From NCBI RefSeq assembly GCF_001591645.1, contig NZ_BCVH01000004.1:1-64000 (forward strand): a DNA stretch of 64,000 bases. Direction: 5' to 3'. Every line of letters begins with the position of its first letter. The first letter of the stretch is position 1. A program made the translations under genes and the position numbers. Shown in pieces: positions 1 through 8,884 of the stretch. The notes beneath the pieces are model-generated. The model saw only the letters and a list, made by a program, of their open reading frames with translations, searched no databases and was not told the origin of the DNA. This DNA comes from Robertmurraya korlensis NBRC 107688. GTDB taxonomy: Bacteria > Bacillota > Bacilli > Bacillales > Cytobacillaceae.

Positions 1-1
1 A

Positions 2-550
2 GAGCCAGGTCCGGTAGGCCCAACAGGTCCAACTGGTCAACCTGGAGATTCCATATGTGATTGCTGTGTAGAACCAATGAGAGAATTATTACTGGAACTT
101 GTAGGTGAGGAGAACATTACAATCTCTACAACCCAACAAAGTGCTGGAGGTGCACTTGTTAACGCAGATATTGAAGCTGTTGTAGGAGATTTTGTTATTC
201 TAAATGATGGAGATGATGCAGTACCAATTTGTAAGATAGTTGGTTTAAGTGGGGATGCATTGGCCGAAGTTTCTTTACCAGTGAATCCTGAAGGGGATGC
301 AGGTTTCTGTGATTGTTGTGAAGAGGCAACTAGAGACATTCTCAATGCTATTTTCATATCAGAGGGAGAAGCTGATTTTCTTACAGAGGGTTCTTTAAAC
401 TTTGTTAACACACAGAATGCAACCATTTTAGATCTAGAAACAGGTTTAGTAAAAATTGAGACTGCCAATGATGTAGTTGTCTTATCAACTTGTTTCATTT
501 CGTCTATTCAAAATATTAATCCAAACCTTATTATCCCTACAGAAGACTAA
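2..550 (+). CDS. Collagen-like spore-surface protein, 3' part
   Basis: The reading frame is open from the left edge, so this is the C-terminal part of a longer protein. The first residues are Gly-X-Y triplets (GPVGPTGPTGQPGD), the collagen-like pattern seen in exosporium and spore-surface filaments of the BclA type. After them come two modules that each begin with CDCC: CDCCVEPMRELLLEL and CDCCEEATRDILNAI. Each continues for about 65-75 residues with a beta-rich pattern that ends in a hydrophobic stretch plus Ile. The C-terminal part is not the TNF-like domain of BclA as far as I can judge. The downstream glycosyltransferase cluster suggests the protein may be glycosylated, which is inference. 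An ATG at 77 lies inside the same frame but has no ribosome binding site and cuts the Cys motif, so it is not the start. Confidence 0.8.
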   Translation, partial: EPGPVGPTGPTGQPGDSICDCCVEPMRELLLELVGEENITISTTQQSAGGALVNADIEAVVGDFVILNDGDDAVPICKIVGLSGDALAEVSLPVNPEGDAGFCDCCEEATRDILNAIFISEGEADFLTEGSLNFVNTQNATILDLETGLVKIETANDVVVLSTCFISSIQNINPNLIIPTED

Positions 551-604
551 AAATTCGTTTTCCCTTAAATCAAATGACCAATAGATAAATAATTTCATTT
601 CGAT

Positions 605-637
605 TAGGTCAACTGTTGTTTGGTTGACCCTTTTTTA
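605..637 (+). terminator. Rho-independent terminator after the collagen-like gene
   Basis: GGTCAAC (607-613) pairs with GTTGACC (623-629), and the stem is followed by a C and a run of six T. It separates the collagen-like gene from the glycosyltransferase at 690. Confidence 0.8.
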
Positions 638-689
638 TGGATTATAAACAATTCTTCGAGCACTGAATATATTAAGGTAGGAGTGTATC

Positions 690-1658
690 GTGTTGAGAAT
701 AGTACAAATATCCCCAGATGTTTATCCAATTCCACCCAATGGATATGGTGGAATAGAAAATGTCGTTTATGATTTAACGGAAGAACTTGTTAAAAGAGGA
801 CACGAAGTATACGTATATGCACCACGAGAGAGTACCACAAGTGCAAAACTGATTCCCTATCTGCATAATGACCCCTGGCAGCATAGTAGGATTGTCAAAC
901 GTGTTAAAAGGACACTGCCTAATAATATTGATATTATCCATGACCATACCCACGATTCACTTATTGGTAGATTAAATCTGCCTATTCCTACCATATCGAC
1001 CATACATGTTGACCATGCGTATGCTGTAGAAAATCGAGTATTTATTAGTAAACGTGCAAGAGAATATCTAGGTAGTGTTAACGAGAAATATGTTCATAAT
1101 GGTATCATCCCATCGAGCTATGAATTTAGTTGTGAAAAAGAAGATTATGTATTGTTTTTAAGCAGATTGACTCGGGAAAAAGGACTTGGGAATGCTTTGG
1201 ACGTTGTTGAGAAAACAAACGACAGATTAATCATAGCTGGCCCGATCCATGATTATCCTCTATTCGAAGGGGAATACAAGCCGAGAATAGAGTCAAACCC
1301 AAATGTTGAATATATAGGGATGGTTGCTGGAAAACAAAAACAAGAGATTTTAAAAAGGGCAAAATGCATGCTATTCCCCATTGATTGGGAAGAACCGTTT
1401 GGGTTAGTTATGATAGAAGCGATGGCTTGTGGCACACCAGTACTTGCGTTTCCAAAGGGTTCAGTACCAGAGATTTTGGAAGGTTTTCCTCAATTAATCT
1501 GTCACACAGTAGAAGAGATGATAGAAAAGGTCCGTGAAAATTCATTTCCATATCCTGATCAGCTTCGTAGATATGTAATTGAACGGTTTTCAGTCAGCCG
1601 AATGACAGATGAATATTTAGCTATTTATAATGAATTAATAGCAAAGAATAATAGATAG
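690..1658 (+). CDS. Glycosyltransferase family 4
   Basis: This 322-aa protein is a GT-B fold glycosyltransferase. The N-terminus has the pattern ISPDVYPIPPNGYGGIE, which forms the first strand and Gly-rich donor loop of GT4 enzymes. The C-terminal half holds EEPFGLVMIEAMACGTPV, the GT4 EX7E motif that binds the nucleotide sugar. It probably adds a sugar to a spore-surface glycan or protein, judging from its place between a collagen-like gene and other glycosyltransferases. The acceptor cannot be read from sequence. The start is GTG at 690, with TTG at 693 as an alternative; AGGTAGGAG precedes both. No membrane segment or signal peptide is visible. Confidence 0.85.
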   Translation: MLRIVQISPDVYPIPPNGYGGIENVVYDLTEELVKRGHEVYVYAPRESTTSAKLIPYLHNDPWQHSRIVKRVKRTLPNNIDIIHDHTHDSLIGRLNLPIPTISTIHVDHAYAVENRVFISKRAREYLGSVNEKYVHNGIIPSSYEFSCEKEDYVLFLSRLTREKGLGNALDVVEKTNDRLIIAGPIHDYPLFEGEYKPRIESNPNVEYIGMVAGKQKQEILKRAKCMLFPIDWEEPFGLVMIEAMACGTPVLAFPKGSVPEILEGFPQLICHTVEEMIEKVRENSFPYPDQLRRYVIERFSVSRMTDEYLAIYNELIAKNNR

Positions 1659-1675
1659 TAATAAAAGTACTATTA

Positions 1676-1708
1676 AAGAAGACCTGCTTTCAAGCAGGTC
1701 TTTATTAT
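1676..1708. terminator. Bidirectional terminator between convergent glycosyltransferases
   Basis: The perfect hairpin GACCTGCTT-TC-AAGCAGGTC (1681-1700) has T-rich sequence downstream on the plus strand and an A-rich flank on the other side. It can end both the gene at 690 and the minus-strand gene ending at 1708. Confidence 0.8.
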
Positions 1709-3381
1709 TAATCTATTTGTATTTTTAAATGTTTGCTTAAAGTTACATTATTTTGATCTAAATGTAGAATTTGAGCCAATAATGGATACGTTCCTTGTTT
1801 ATTATAGAGTCCTTTAGGAGGAGACTTTACATAACCTGTACTTCTCCACTGATCAACATTGGAAGTTGATACCAAACTTGTTCCACCATCCCAGTCTTCA
1901 ATTAAAAAGCCAACACCTGCTCTGTTAGCTGAAGTGTCATAATATGCATTGACAGCTTCAATTATGACCGTATGGACACCAGGTTGTAGGATAAGCGTTC
2001 CTGTTGATGGTGGTAACTCGTATCCATTTTCTACTATACCAATTTGAAAGAAATTACCTTTATAAGCTAGTGGTTTTCCATCAAGATATACAATTGCTTC
2101 ATCATCGGCAAAATGCAAAATGAAATGGATATGGGTTGGCTTATCAAGGGTAAAGGTAGTATGGTAGAATATAAGACCGTTAGGCTCGCCCCACCCTCCG
2201 TATGGATGTTTGTTTAACCACATGCAGCCCGATTCTCCTATGTTACTAACTGTCACAGACTCAGTAAATTGATCAGCTTTGAATAGTGGATGGTCAGTCC
2301 AATAGTAGAAAGGAACTTCATTCTTTAAGGAACCTTGTATGTCGTACTGAAGTGTTTCGTTTGTTTTAGCTGTAATAACATCAATATTAATGTTGGAGTT
2401 TAATTGATTTGTTGGGATAGATGTTGTTTGCTCTTTAATTTTTCTTAAGCTATTTCTATACCTAAATGGGTCATTCCAAGGGCGGTAAATTGCCATCATA
2501 CAAATGACTGGGTCACTAAGGCCGTGTCTTTTGAATATTTTCTTTAGATTTTCTTCATTTCCATCAATACCACGGAAACTGTTAGGATGCTCCTGATGAT
2601 ATCCGAGAATTTCGTTTATACTTTGAAATTCTATCCCAACTTTAGACAAACGGTAACCAAGCTCCCAATCTTCTAGGCCATATTCAATAAACTCTTCATT
2701 GAAGCCACCAACACGAAGGAAATACTCTTTTCTCACTGATACTCCTCTTGTTGTAAAGAGCATCCAAGGGGCTACATCAGTTTTTTTCCACTCTTCTTTC
2801 CAGTCATCATTTATTAACTTTACTGTAACCAGTTGTAGTTTTTTATAGTTTCTTTTTCGAATATCTTCGGGAGTTATTACTGAAACCACTTCACTTGATC
2901 GTGAAAATGAATTTTTCCATAATCCAGAAGTTGAAAGTCGGGATTTAATCCTTTCTTTCTCCGATCGTGAGAATTCAGGATATATATGTGTATATACTCC
3001 TATCCAGGATTGAGGGACAACCGAAAGTGAAATGTTTTCTTTTGATTCGTGTCCATATATGAATGTTTCTATGAAAGTAGGGAGTACGATAAAGTCCGAG
3101 TCACAAAAAATAAGAATTTCACCGCTTGAATGTTTTACACCTTGATTACGGGCGGAACCTCTTCCTTTTTGTTTGTTCGTTGAGGTATAAATCAAAGGAA
3201 AAGGACAGTGAGACTGATAATCCTGGATAAATTGTTCTAATTCATCGCTAGAACCATCATTTACTATAACAACTTCAAATCGGTCTAGAGGATAAGTTTG
3301 GTTTTCAAGTGATGCTAAAGTTAACTTTACCTGATGAACACGATTGAATGCAGGAATAATGACACTTGCTTCAACCGACAT
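1708..3381 (-). CDS. GT2 glycosyltransferase with C-terminal lectin-like domain
   Basis: This is a 557-aa protein. Residues 1-300 are a GT2 (GT-A fold) glycosyltransferase: SVIIPAFNR at the N-terminus, VNDGSSDE and the metal-binding CDSD. The segment WELGYRLSKVG is typical of the galactosyl-type GT2 C-terminal motif. From about residue 370 there is a second domain of about 140 residues with a beta-sandwich look (FHFADDEAIVYLDGKPL, then LQPGVHTVIIEAVNAYYD), resembling PA14 or galactose-binding modules that recognise glycans. The start is ATG 3381, 8 nt after AAGGGG; the upstream GTG at 3390 overlaps that site. It is divergent from the GT2-TPR gene, and both have sigma-K-like promoters in the 270-bp gap. 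The acceptor is unknown. Confidence 0.85.
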   Translation of the reverse strand: MSVEASVIIPAFNRVHQVKLTLASLENQTYPLDRFEVVIVNDGSSDELEQFIQDYQSHCPFPLIYTSTNKQKGRGSARNQGVKHSSGEILIFCDSDFIVLPTFIETFIYGHESKENISLSVVPQSWIGVYTHIYPEFSRSEKERIKSRLSTSGLWKNSFSRSSEVVSVITPEDIRKRNYKKLQLVTVKLINDDWKEEWKKTDVAPWMLFTTRGVSVRKEYFLRVGGFNEEFIEYGLEDWELGYRLSKVGIEFQSINEILGYHQEHPNSFRGIDGNEENLKKIFKRHGLSDPVICMMAIYRPWNDPFRYRNSLRKIKEQTTSIPTNQLNSNINIDVITAKTNETLQYDIQGSLKNEVPFYYWTDHPLFKADQFTESVTVSNIGESGCMWLNKHPYGGWGEPNGLIFYHTTFTLDKPTHIHFILHFADDEAIVYLDGKPLAYKGNFFQIGIVENGYELPPSTGTLILQPGVHTVIIEAVNAYYDTSANRAGVGFLIEDWDGGTSLVSTSNVDQWRSTGYVKSPPKGLYNKQGTYPLLAQILHLDQNNVTLSKHLKIQID

Positions 3382-3441
3382 ATTCTTCACCCCTTATAAT
3401 AGTAGTTTTTTATTGAATTTTTAATTATAGTAGACATTAAA

Positions 3442-3470
3442 ATTGTATGTAAAATTTATTTAAATGGTGT
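3442..3470 (-). promoter_or_regulatory. Candidate sigma-K promoter for the GT2-lectin gene
   Basis: On the minus strand, ACACC (3470-3466) lies 16-17 nt before CATACAAT (3449-3442). This fits the sigma-K pattern of AC at -35 and CATANNNT at -10. The match is short and was found by eye in AT-rich DNA. Confidence 0.35.
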
Positions 3471-3493
3471 TCATTTTAGGGAAAATGGGTATA

Positions 3494-3521
3494 ACGTTTT
3501 CTACTAATAATTCATATATTA
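3494..3521 (+). promoter_or_regulatory. Candidate sigma-K promoter for the GT2-TPR gene
   Basis: AC at 3494-3495 is followed after 17 nt by CATATATTA (3513-3521), a full match to CATANNNTA. It lies about 130 bp before the GTG start at 3655. A second CATANNNTA occurs at 3534 but lacks a well-placed AC. Confidence 0.35.
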
Positions 3522-3654
3522 ATAAAAGGTAACCATAAACTATTTTTTCTAAATTCAAATTTAATGCAATGATGTGAGCTTAACTAAATATATAAAGGAG
3601 AACAACTTATAGGTATTTTTTATAGGCTTGTATAAATTGTGAGGTGAAATTGTT

Positions 3655-4719
3655 GTGTCCACAATTAGTCTCTGTTTAATAGTTAAAAACGAAGAGGAAG
3701 TCTTAGACCAGTGTTTAAGTAGTGTAAAAGATGTTTGTGATGAAATTGTCATTGTTGATACCGGATCAACAGACAAAACAAAAGAGATAGCCGCCAAGTT
3801 TACCGATCGTATTATAGATTTTAAATGGATCGATGATTTTTCTGCCGCTCGTAATTTTGCCTTTAGTCATGCGACAATGGACTATATTATGTGGTTAGAT
3901 GCAGATGATTCCTTAGATGAAAAGAATCTTATGAAGTTAAAGGATTTAAAAAATAAGCTTGATTTGTCCGTTGATGCGGTATCAATGATATATCATTATG
4001 CCTTTGATGAAAGCGGAAATCCGAACTTTTCTTTTAGGAGAAATCGACTGGTTAAACGCTCGAATTATTTTAAATGGCACGGACCAGTTCATGAGTATTT
4101 AGATGTAACAGGAAAAATCATACAATCTGAAATAGCTGTTATGCATAATCGAGCTATGAAACAACACCTCCCATCAAAAAGAAACATAACCATCTATGAT
4201 AATAGATTAAAAAAGGGAGAAGTCTTTACACCCAGAGATCTATATTATTATGCTAACGAATTAAGGGACCACCAAAAATATAGGAAAGCTATTCGTTATT
4301 ATGATAAATTTCTTGCAACAAAAAAGGGTTGGGTGGAAGACGAAATAAGAGCGTGCATAAATAGAGCGGATTGTTATCAAAGTTTAGGAGAAAACGAGAA
4401 CGAAATGGCTTCTTTACTTCAAAGCCTTAAATACGATTCTCCAAGAGCAGAATTCTGTTGTAAAATGGGTGACTATTTTATGGAGAAGAGAGAATATGAA
4501 ACTGCAACCTTTTGGTATGACTGTGCCATCAATAATAAAAAGACAGATACGGGAGGATTTCAAAATCCTGATTATTGGACTTGGTATCCTCACTTACAAC
4601 TATGTGTTTGTTATTGGGAGTTAAAGGATCTTGAAAAGTCTTATGAACACAATGAAAAAGCAGGAGAATACCGACCGGACCATCCTAGTGTACTCTCTAA
4701 CCGCACTCTTTTTAATTGA
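3655..4719 (+). CDS. GT2 glycosyltransferase with TPR tail
   Basis: This 354-aa protein starts with TISLCLIVKNEEEVLDQCL and has DTGSTDKT and WLDADDSLD, the nucleotide-binding and metal-binding (DXD) motifs of the small GT2 family that also contains SunS-type S-glycosyltransferases. Residues from about 190 onward are helical pairs of TPR type, for example the segment around HQKYRKAIRYYDKFL and the later REYETATFWYDCAI. TPR tails in this family usually bind a protein acceptor, so the enzyme may glycosylate a spore-surface protein directly; that is inference. GTG 3655 is preceded by GAGGTG at 8-nt spacing. Confidence 0.85.
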   Translation: MSTISLCLIVKNEEEVLDQCLSSVKDVCDEIVIVDTGSTDKTKEIAAKFTDRIIDFKWIDDFSAARNFAFSHATMDYIMWLDADDSLDEKNLMKLKDLKNKLDLSVDAVSMIYHYAFDESGNPNFSFRRNRLVKRSNYFKWHGPVHEYLDVTGKIIQSEIAVMHNRAMKQHLPSKRNITIYDNRLKKGEVFTPRDLYYYANELRDHQKYRKAIRYYDKFLATKKGWVEDEIRACINRADCYQSLGENENEMASLLQSLKYDSPRAEFCCKMGDYFMEKREYETATFWYDCAINNKKTDTGGFQNPDYWTWYPHLQLCVCYWELKDLEKSYEHNEKAGEYRPDHPSVLSNRTLFN

Positions 4720-4732
4720 ATAAAACAAAAAA

Positions 4733-4768
4733 ATCCCAATAGTTACTTTATTTGAAACTATTGGGTGA
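4733..4768 (-). terminator. Terminator for the CgeB-like operon
   Basis: CCCAATAGTT (4735-4744) pairs with AACTATTGGG (4756-4765). On the minus strand the stem is followed by A plus seven T, so it mainly serves the gene ending at 4782. On the plus strand the T tract is weak. Confidence 0.75.
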
Positions 4769-4781
4769 CTTTCATTCAAGT

Positions 4782-5753
4782 TTATTTACTGTCTTGTTTA
4801 ATGAAATTTTGGAAATCTTCCATCCTTTTAGTAAAAGTATGGTATTGAAGAGTACACGATCTTCCAATCGTTGCAACTTCCTGTATTAATGAAGGTGACT
4901 GGATATACTTGTTTATCATCCTGACGCAATCTTCTTCATTGGTGTAGGAAAATATAGTTTTGTTGGGAAAATTATTGGGGGGGCTTATTGAGTCATTAAT
5001 TATCTGAAATCCCCCTGATGAGAAAATATCAAAAAAACGGTTATTAACACTTACATTCTTAATGTGATTCTTGTTCTTGTTCCATTTAAAATGATATTCT
5101 CGATGAGCATTTATAATAATTTTCGCCTTATTATAATAACTATTAATTTCCAAAGGTGGCAACCAGCGATTTATTAATTCTAAGTTTCTCCATCTTTTTA
5201 CTTTTGATTTTAAAAGGGTATTCCACTTATCTCCAATTAACGTTAGTGAATAATCGGTATGATTGGATAGGTACTCTACCAGTTGAATTCTATTTGGGTA
5301 GGGATAGCCCACGATTAATAAATCAATTTCTTTTTCTGTATCAAGAGGCTTGAACACTCTCTCATTTGTTGCTAGCGGGAAGTAGTAAACATTATTGTAT
5401 CCTAAAGATTGATAAAAGACAGCTGCCCCTTCATCAATAGTAAGGATAGTATCAGCCAACGGTAGAACTTTCCTACTTACATCCATGTAGAAAGGATCTT
5501 CCGTCAACCATATTACAAGGGGAACTCGATTCTCTATGATTGTATTTATTAATGTGTATGGTATTTTATTTGCGATCATAATTAATACAAGATCGGGTTT
5601 TTGGGATTGTATCTTCTCTTTCAGTTCCATAGGCTTGATAATTGGAGGAAAGGAGATAAATTCCAGATCATTGTTATTACTTCCTTCTTCAATCCATTCT
5701 TCAATAAACGGATAGATCCCCTGGTAACCCGATTGAATATGAAGAATTCTCAT
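4782..5753 (-). CDS. CgeB-like spore maturation glycosyltransferase
   Basis: This 323-aa protein has the layout of the CgeB/YkvP family: an N-terminal half with MRILHIQSGYQGIYPFIEEW and a DUF3880-like segment (VPLVIWLTEDPFYMD, YYFPLATNERVF), then a glycosyltransferase-like C-terminal part with NNRFFDIFSSGGFQI. In Bacillus subtilis, CgeB belongs to the late sigma-K set that shapes the outermost spore layer. The gene lies 2 bp downstream of a 73-aa spore-type gene on the same strand, so the two form an operon. The substrate is unknown. Confidence 0.8.
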   Translation of the reverse strand: MRILHIQSGYQGIYPFIEEWIEEGSNNNDLEFISFPPIIKPMELKEKIQSQKPDLVLIMIANKIPYTLINTIIENRVPLVIWLTEDPFYMDVSRKVLPLADTILTIDEGAAVFYQSLGYNNVYYFPLATNERVFKPLDTEKEIDLLIVGYPYPNRIQLVEYLSNHTDYSLTLIGDKWNTLLKSKVKRWRNLELINRWLPPLEINSYYNKAKIIINAHREYHFKWNKNKNHIKNVSVNNRFFDIFSSGGFQIINDSISPPNNFPNKTIFSYTNEEDCVRMINKYIQSPSLIQEVATIGRSCTLQYHTFTKRMEDFQNFIKQDSK

Positions 5754-5755
5754 CC

Positions 5756-5977
5756 TTACCCGAATTTAATGGATTCAATTCGATCAGCAAGTAACAATAC
5801 AACCACACTATCACTAGGTGTAACGGAACTGAATTCTTTTAAAGTAACTAAGCCAGTAGATGGATCAAATGTAACAAATTGAGCTGGTCCAATATTATCT
5901 CCGGAAAAAGTCACTACTGTAATGATTGTTCCTGGATTCATGTTCTCAAATACCGCTGAAAAACCTCTATTATTCAT
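5756..5977 (-). CDS. Small spore-surface-type protein, 73 aa
   Basis: This 73-aa protein has no signal peptide and no membrane segment. It follows the pattern Gly-rich start, FVTFDPSTGLVTL, a VVVL strand, then DRIESIKFG at the C-terminus. The same order (FV-FD-x-TG, hydrophobic VVV strand, I-x-x-I-x-F end) occurs in the two small proteins at 20155 and 20443, in the end of the fibre protein at 6176, and more loosely in the second module of the collagen-like protein (LETGLVKI). I therefore place it in the same family of small beta-rich surface proteins, possibly DUF2642/LSm-like; that assignment is a guess. The ATG at 5977 has AGGAG 8 nt upstream. It is the first gene of the operon with the CgeB-like gene. 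Confidence 0.75.
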   Translation of the reverse strand: MNNRGFSAVFENMNPGTIITVVTFSGDNIGPAQFVTFDPSTGLVTLKEFSSVTPSDSVVVLLLADRIESIKFG

Positions 5978-6175
5978 TCATCTCACTCCTATTAAAATTT
6001 GATTTACAGGATAACATATAAAAATATTCTAACTTTTGTATAGTAAAAGAGTTGATATTAAAGAAAAATGAATGAATAGCCTACTATTTTTCTTCTCGTG
6101 GAGATTACATATGAGTCACAATATAATGAATGGTTCATATGTTTATATAAAAAATGTGATAAGGAATGAGGGAAA

Positions 6176-7918
6176 ATGGATAGTTGTAAAGAATCCAATG
6201 AGTCACAGATTTATTGGAATAGAAATACGGAAACTCCACCTAACCAACAAATTTACCGTTTTAACAGTTTATTAAATCAACTTGAAAGTCTTGAGGAAAA
6301 AATGTTTCAAATGAATCAAGTTCAAATGAAGGAAATAAAGGGAGTTTCAGAAGTAGTAAAAAACAGCAAACAAGGGATGATAGCGGAGATTGGTTCTACC
6401 CGAGACCAATTACTTTTACAAATAGGTGAAATAGTAAATTCCATAGGTAATTTCAGACAAGTAGAAGACAAACGGTACAAGAAAGAGAAAAAATATCTAG
6501 AAAGTATAATTAAAAAAGTAAAGAAATCTGACAAAAAGCATAGCTCGTATGAAAATCAAACCATGGAAGCTCTTTCTCAATTAATAAAAAGTGTTAATGA
6601 AGTTCTCTTGCATCAAGGTGAGACGGATGAGCAGCTAGAACAAATTAAGAATGAAATAACTAATTATGGCAACATAGGGGATATTCACCATAGTAAAGAC
6701 CAGGAGTCTCTAAAAACACTAATCAATATAGTAACTCATATAGATGAGAAACAGATGTCTCACGAAAACCAAACAATAGAAGATTTTTCTGAATTATTGA
6801 AAAGTGTTGAAGAGGTTCAATTATCTCAAGGTGAGACGGATAAGCGTTTAGAACAAATCAAGAATGAAATATCTAATTATAGCAACATAGAGGATAATCA
6901 CCATAATAAAGAACAGGAGTATTTAGAAACAATAATCAATATAGTAACTCAACTAGATGAGAAACAGATGTCTTACGAAAACAAAGCAATAGAAGCCCTT
7001 GCTCAATTATTGACAGGTGTTGATGAGGTTCAATCATCGCAAGGTGAGGCGGATGAACAGCTAAAACAAATCAAAAATGAAATTTCTAGTTATGGCAGCT
7101 TAGAGGAAATTAACCATAGAAAAGAGAAAGAGTATTTCGAAACAATACTCAAACAAGTAAATCAGTTAGATTTAAAACAGATGTCTCACGCAAACCAAGC
7201 TTCTGAAGTTCTTTCTAAACTCCTGTCAAAAATTAAAGAGGTTTATGACAATCAAGGTTTGACGGATGAACAGCTTGAACAAATCAAGAATCAGTTGTCT
7301 AGCTACAGGAATATAGATGAGTGTCACCATAGGAAAGAGCAGGAGTATTTAGAAAGTATCAGTAATCAAATAAACAAAATAAATAAAAATCAAACATCCT
7401 TCGAAAACCAAGCGTCAATTGCTTATTCAGGACTATTATCTAAGTTTGAAGAGGCTAATACTTTACACGGAGCAACGGATTACCAGCTGAAGCGGATCAG
7501 CGACAACTTCTCAGATTTTCAGAACTTAGAGGCTACACGGTATGAGAAAGAACAAAAGGATCTGGGGAATATATACAGTTTGTTAAATAAACTAGATGAG
7601 AAGCACACTTCCTTTGAAATACAAACAGTTGCCTCACATGCGCATATTTCAAATCAACTTGAGGAGATTCATACCCTTCAAGGTGAGGTAATTAAATTAT
7701 TTGAAAAAATAAATAGTACCATCATTAAGTTATTAGCTACGTTACCAACAGGGAAAAAAATATCGTCCGTGACTGTAAAGGGAAGTCAATTAGAACTTCA
7801 ATCCTTTATCAACTTCGATGAGGAAACCAATATGGCTACTTTTCAGCATAGTGACGGAAGTTTAGTCGTGGTTGATAGTAGACAAATTTTAGCTATTACT
7901 TTTCCATCAAGTTTATAG
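6176..7918 (+). CDS. Coiled-coil repeat fibre protein with surface domain
   Basis: I do not recognise this 580-aa protein as a named family. Residues 1-60 are Gln/Asn-rich. Residues 60-510 are highly charged, helical and rich in Glu, Lys, Gln and Ile, typical of coiled coil. They contain five consecutive 71-residue repeats starting at base 6590 (period 213 bp), with recurring blocks such as QGETDEQLEQIKNEI, EQEYLETI and LDEKQMSHENQ. Residues 515-580 form a separate domain that ends in GSLVVVDSRQILAITFP. This matches the pattern of the two small proteins at 20155 and 20443 (GGGLVV-D-I, then LIEFPGV). It looks like a rod with a surface-anchoring or capping head, next to spore glycan genes. There is no signal peptide, consistent with assembly from the mother cell. 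AAGGA lies 10 nt before ATG 6176. Confidence 0.8.
   Translation: MDSCKESNESQIYWNRNTETPPNQQIYRFNSLLNQLESLEEKMFQMNQVQMKEIKGVSEVVKNSKQGMIAEIGSTRDQLLLQIGEIVNSIGNFRQVEDKRYKKEKKYLESIIKKVKKSDKKHSSYENQTMEALSQLIKSVNEVLLHQGETDEQLEQIKNEITNYGNIGDIHHSKDQESLKTLINIVTHIDEKQMSHENQTIEDFSELLKSVEEVQLSQGETDKRLEQIKNEISNYSNIEDNHHNKEQEYLETIINIVTQLDEKQMSYENKAIEALAQLLTGVDEVQSSQGEADEQLKQIKNEISSYGSLEEINHRKEKEYFETILKQVNQLDLKQMSHANQASEVLSKLLSKIKEVYDNQGLTDEQLEQIKNQLSSYRNIDECHHRKEQEYLESISNQINKINKNQTSFENQASIAYSGLLSKFEEANTLHGATDYQLKRISDNFSDFQNLEATRYEKEQKDLGNIYSLLNKLDEKHTSFEIQTVASHAHISNQLEEIHTLQGEVIKLFEKINSTIIKLLATLPTGKKISSVTVKGSQLELQSFINFDEETNMATFQHSDGSLVVVDSRQILAITFPSSL
6590..7654 (+). repeat. Five tandem 213-bp coding repeats
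   Basis: There are five in-frame units of exactly 213 bp (71 codons), starting at 6590, 6803, 7016, 7229 and 7442. A degenerate half unit lies before them and a partial one after 7654. Units 1-3 are most alike, with repeated DNA such as CAAGGTGAGACGGATGA and GATGAGAAACAGATGTC. Later units drift, as expected for old internal duplication. Confidence 0.8.
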
Positions 7919-7929
7919 TTGAATAATAT

Positions 7930-7977
7930 AGCTGGACCCAATTTCTATTAGAAGAAGTGGGATCCAGCTTTTTTTCT
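7930..7977 (+). terminator. Terminator after the fibre gene
   Basis: AGCTGGACCCA (7930-7940) pairs imperfectly with TGGGATCCAGCT (7958-7969) and is followed by eight T. Confidence 0.8.
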
Positions 7978-8043
7978 TTTTGTCTACTAATTTATTTATA
8001 GTTATTATGTGGAATTATTTGTAAAATAGATTATTTTACTATA

Positions 8044-8070
8044 ACCGGTACATCAATTTCTACATAGGAT
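8044..8070 (+). promoter_or_regulatory. Candidate sigma-K promoter of the sps operon
   Basis: AC at 8044-8045 is followed after 17 nt by CATAGGAT (8063-8070), matching CATANNNT. The Bacillus subtilis sps operon is known to be expressed late in the mother cell under sigma-K. The position, 30 bp before ATG 8100, suits a short leader. Confidence 0.45.
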
Positions 8071-8072
8071 GA

Positions 8073-8873
<801 letters not shown>

Positions 8874-8884
8874 GAGGGTAAACA

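Noticed and set aside
37-498. Minus-strand open frame of 153 codons opposite the collagen-like gene
   Set aside because: It is antisense to a well-supported coding region with Cys and repeat motifs, and shows no domain or ribosome site.
6072-6275. Open frame of 67 codons before and overlapping the fibre gene
   Set aside because: It overlaps the fibre N-terminus in another frame, has no ribosome site and resembles no protein pattern.
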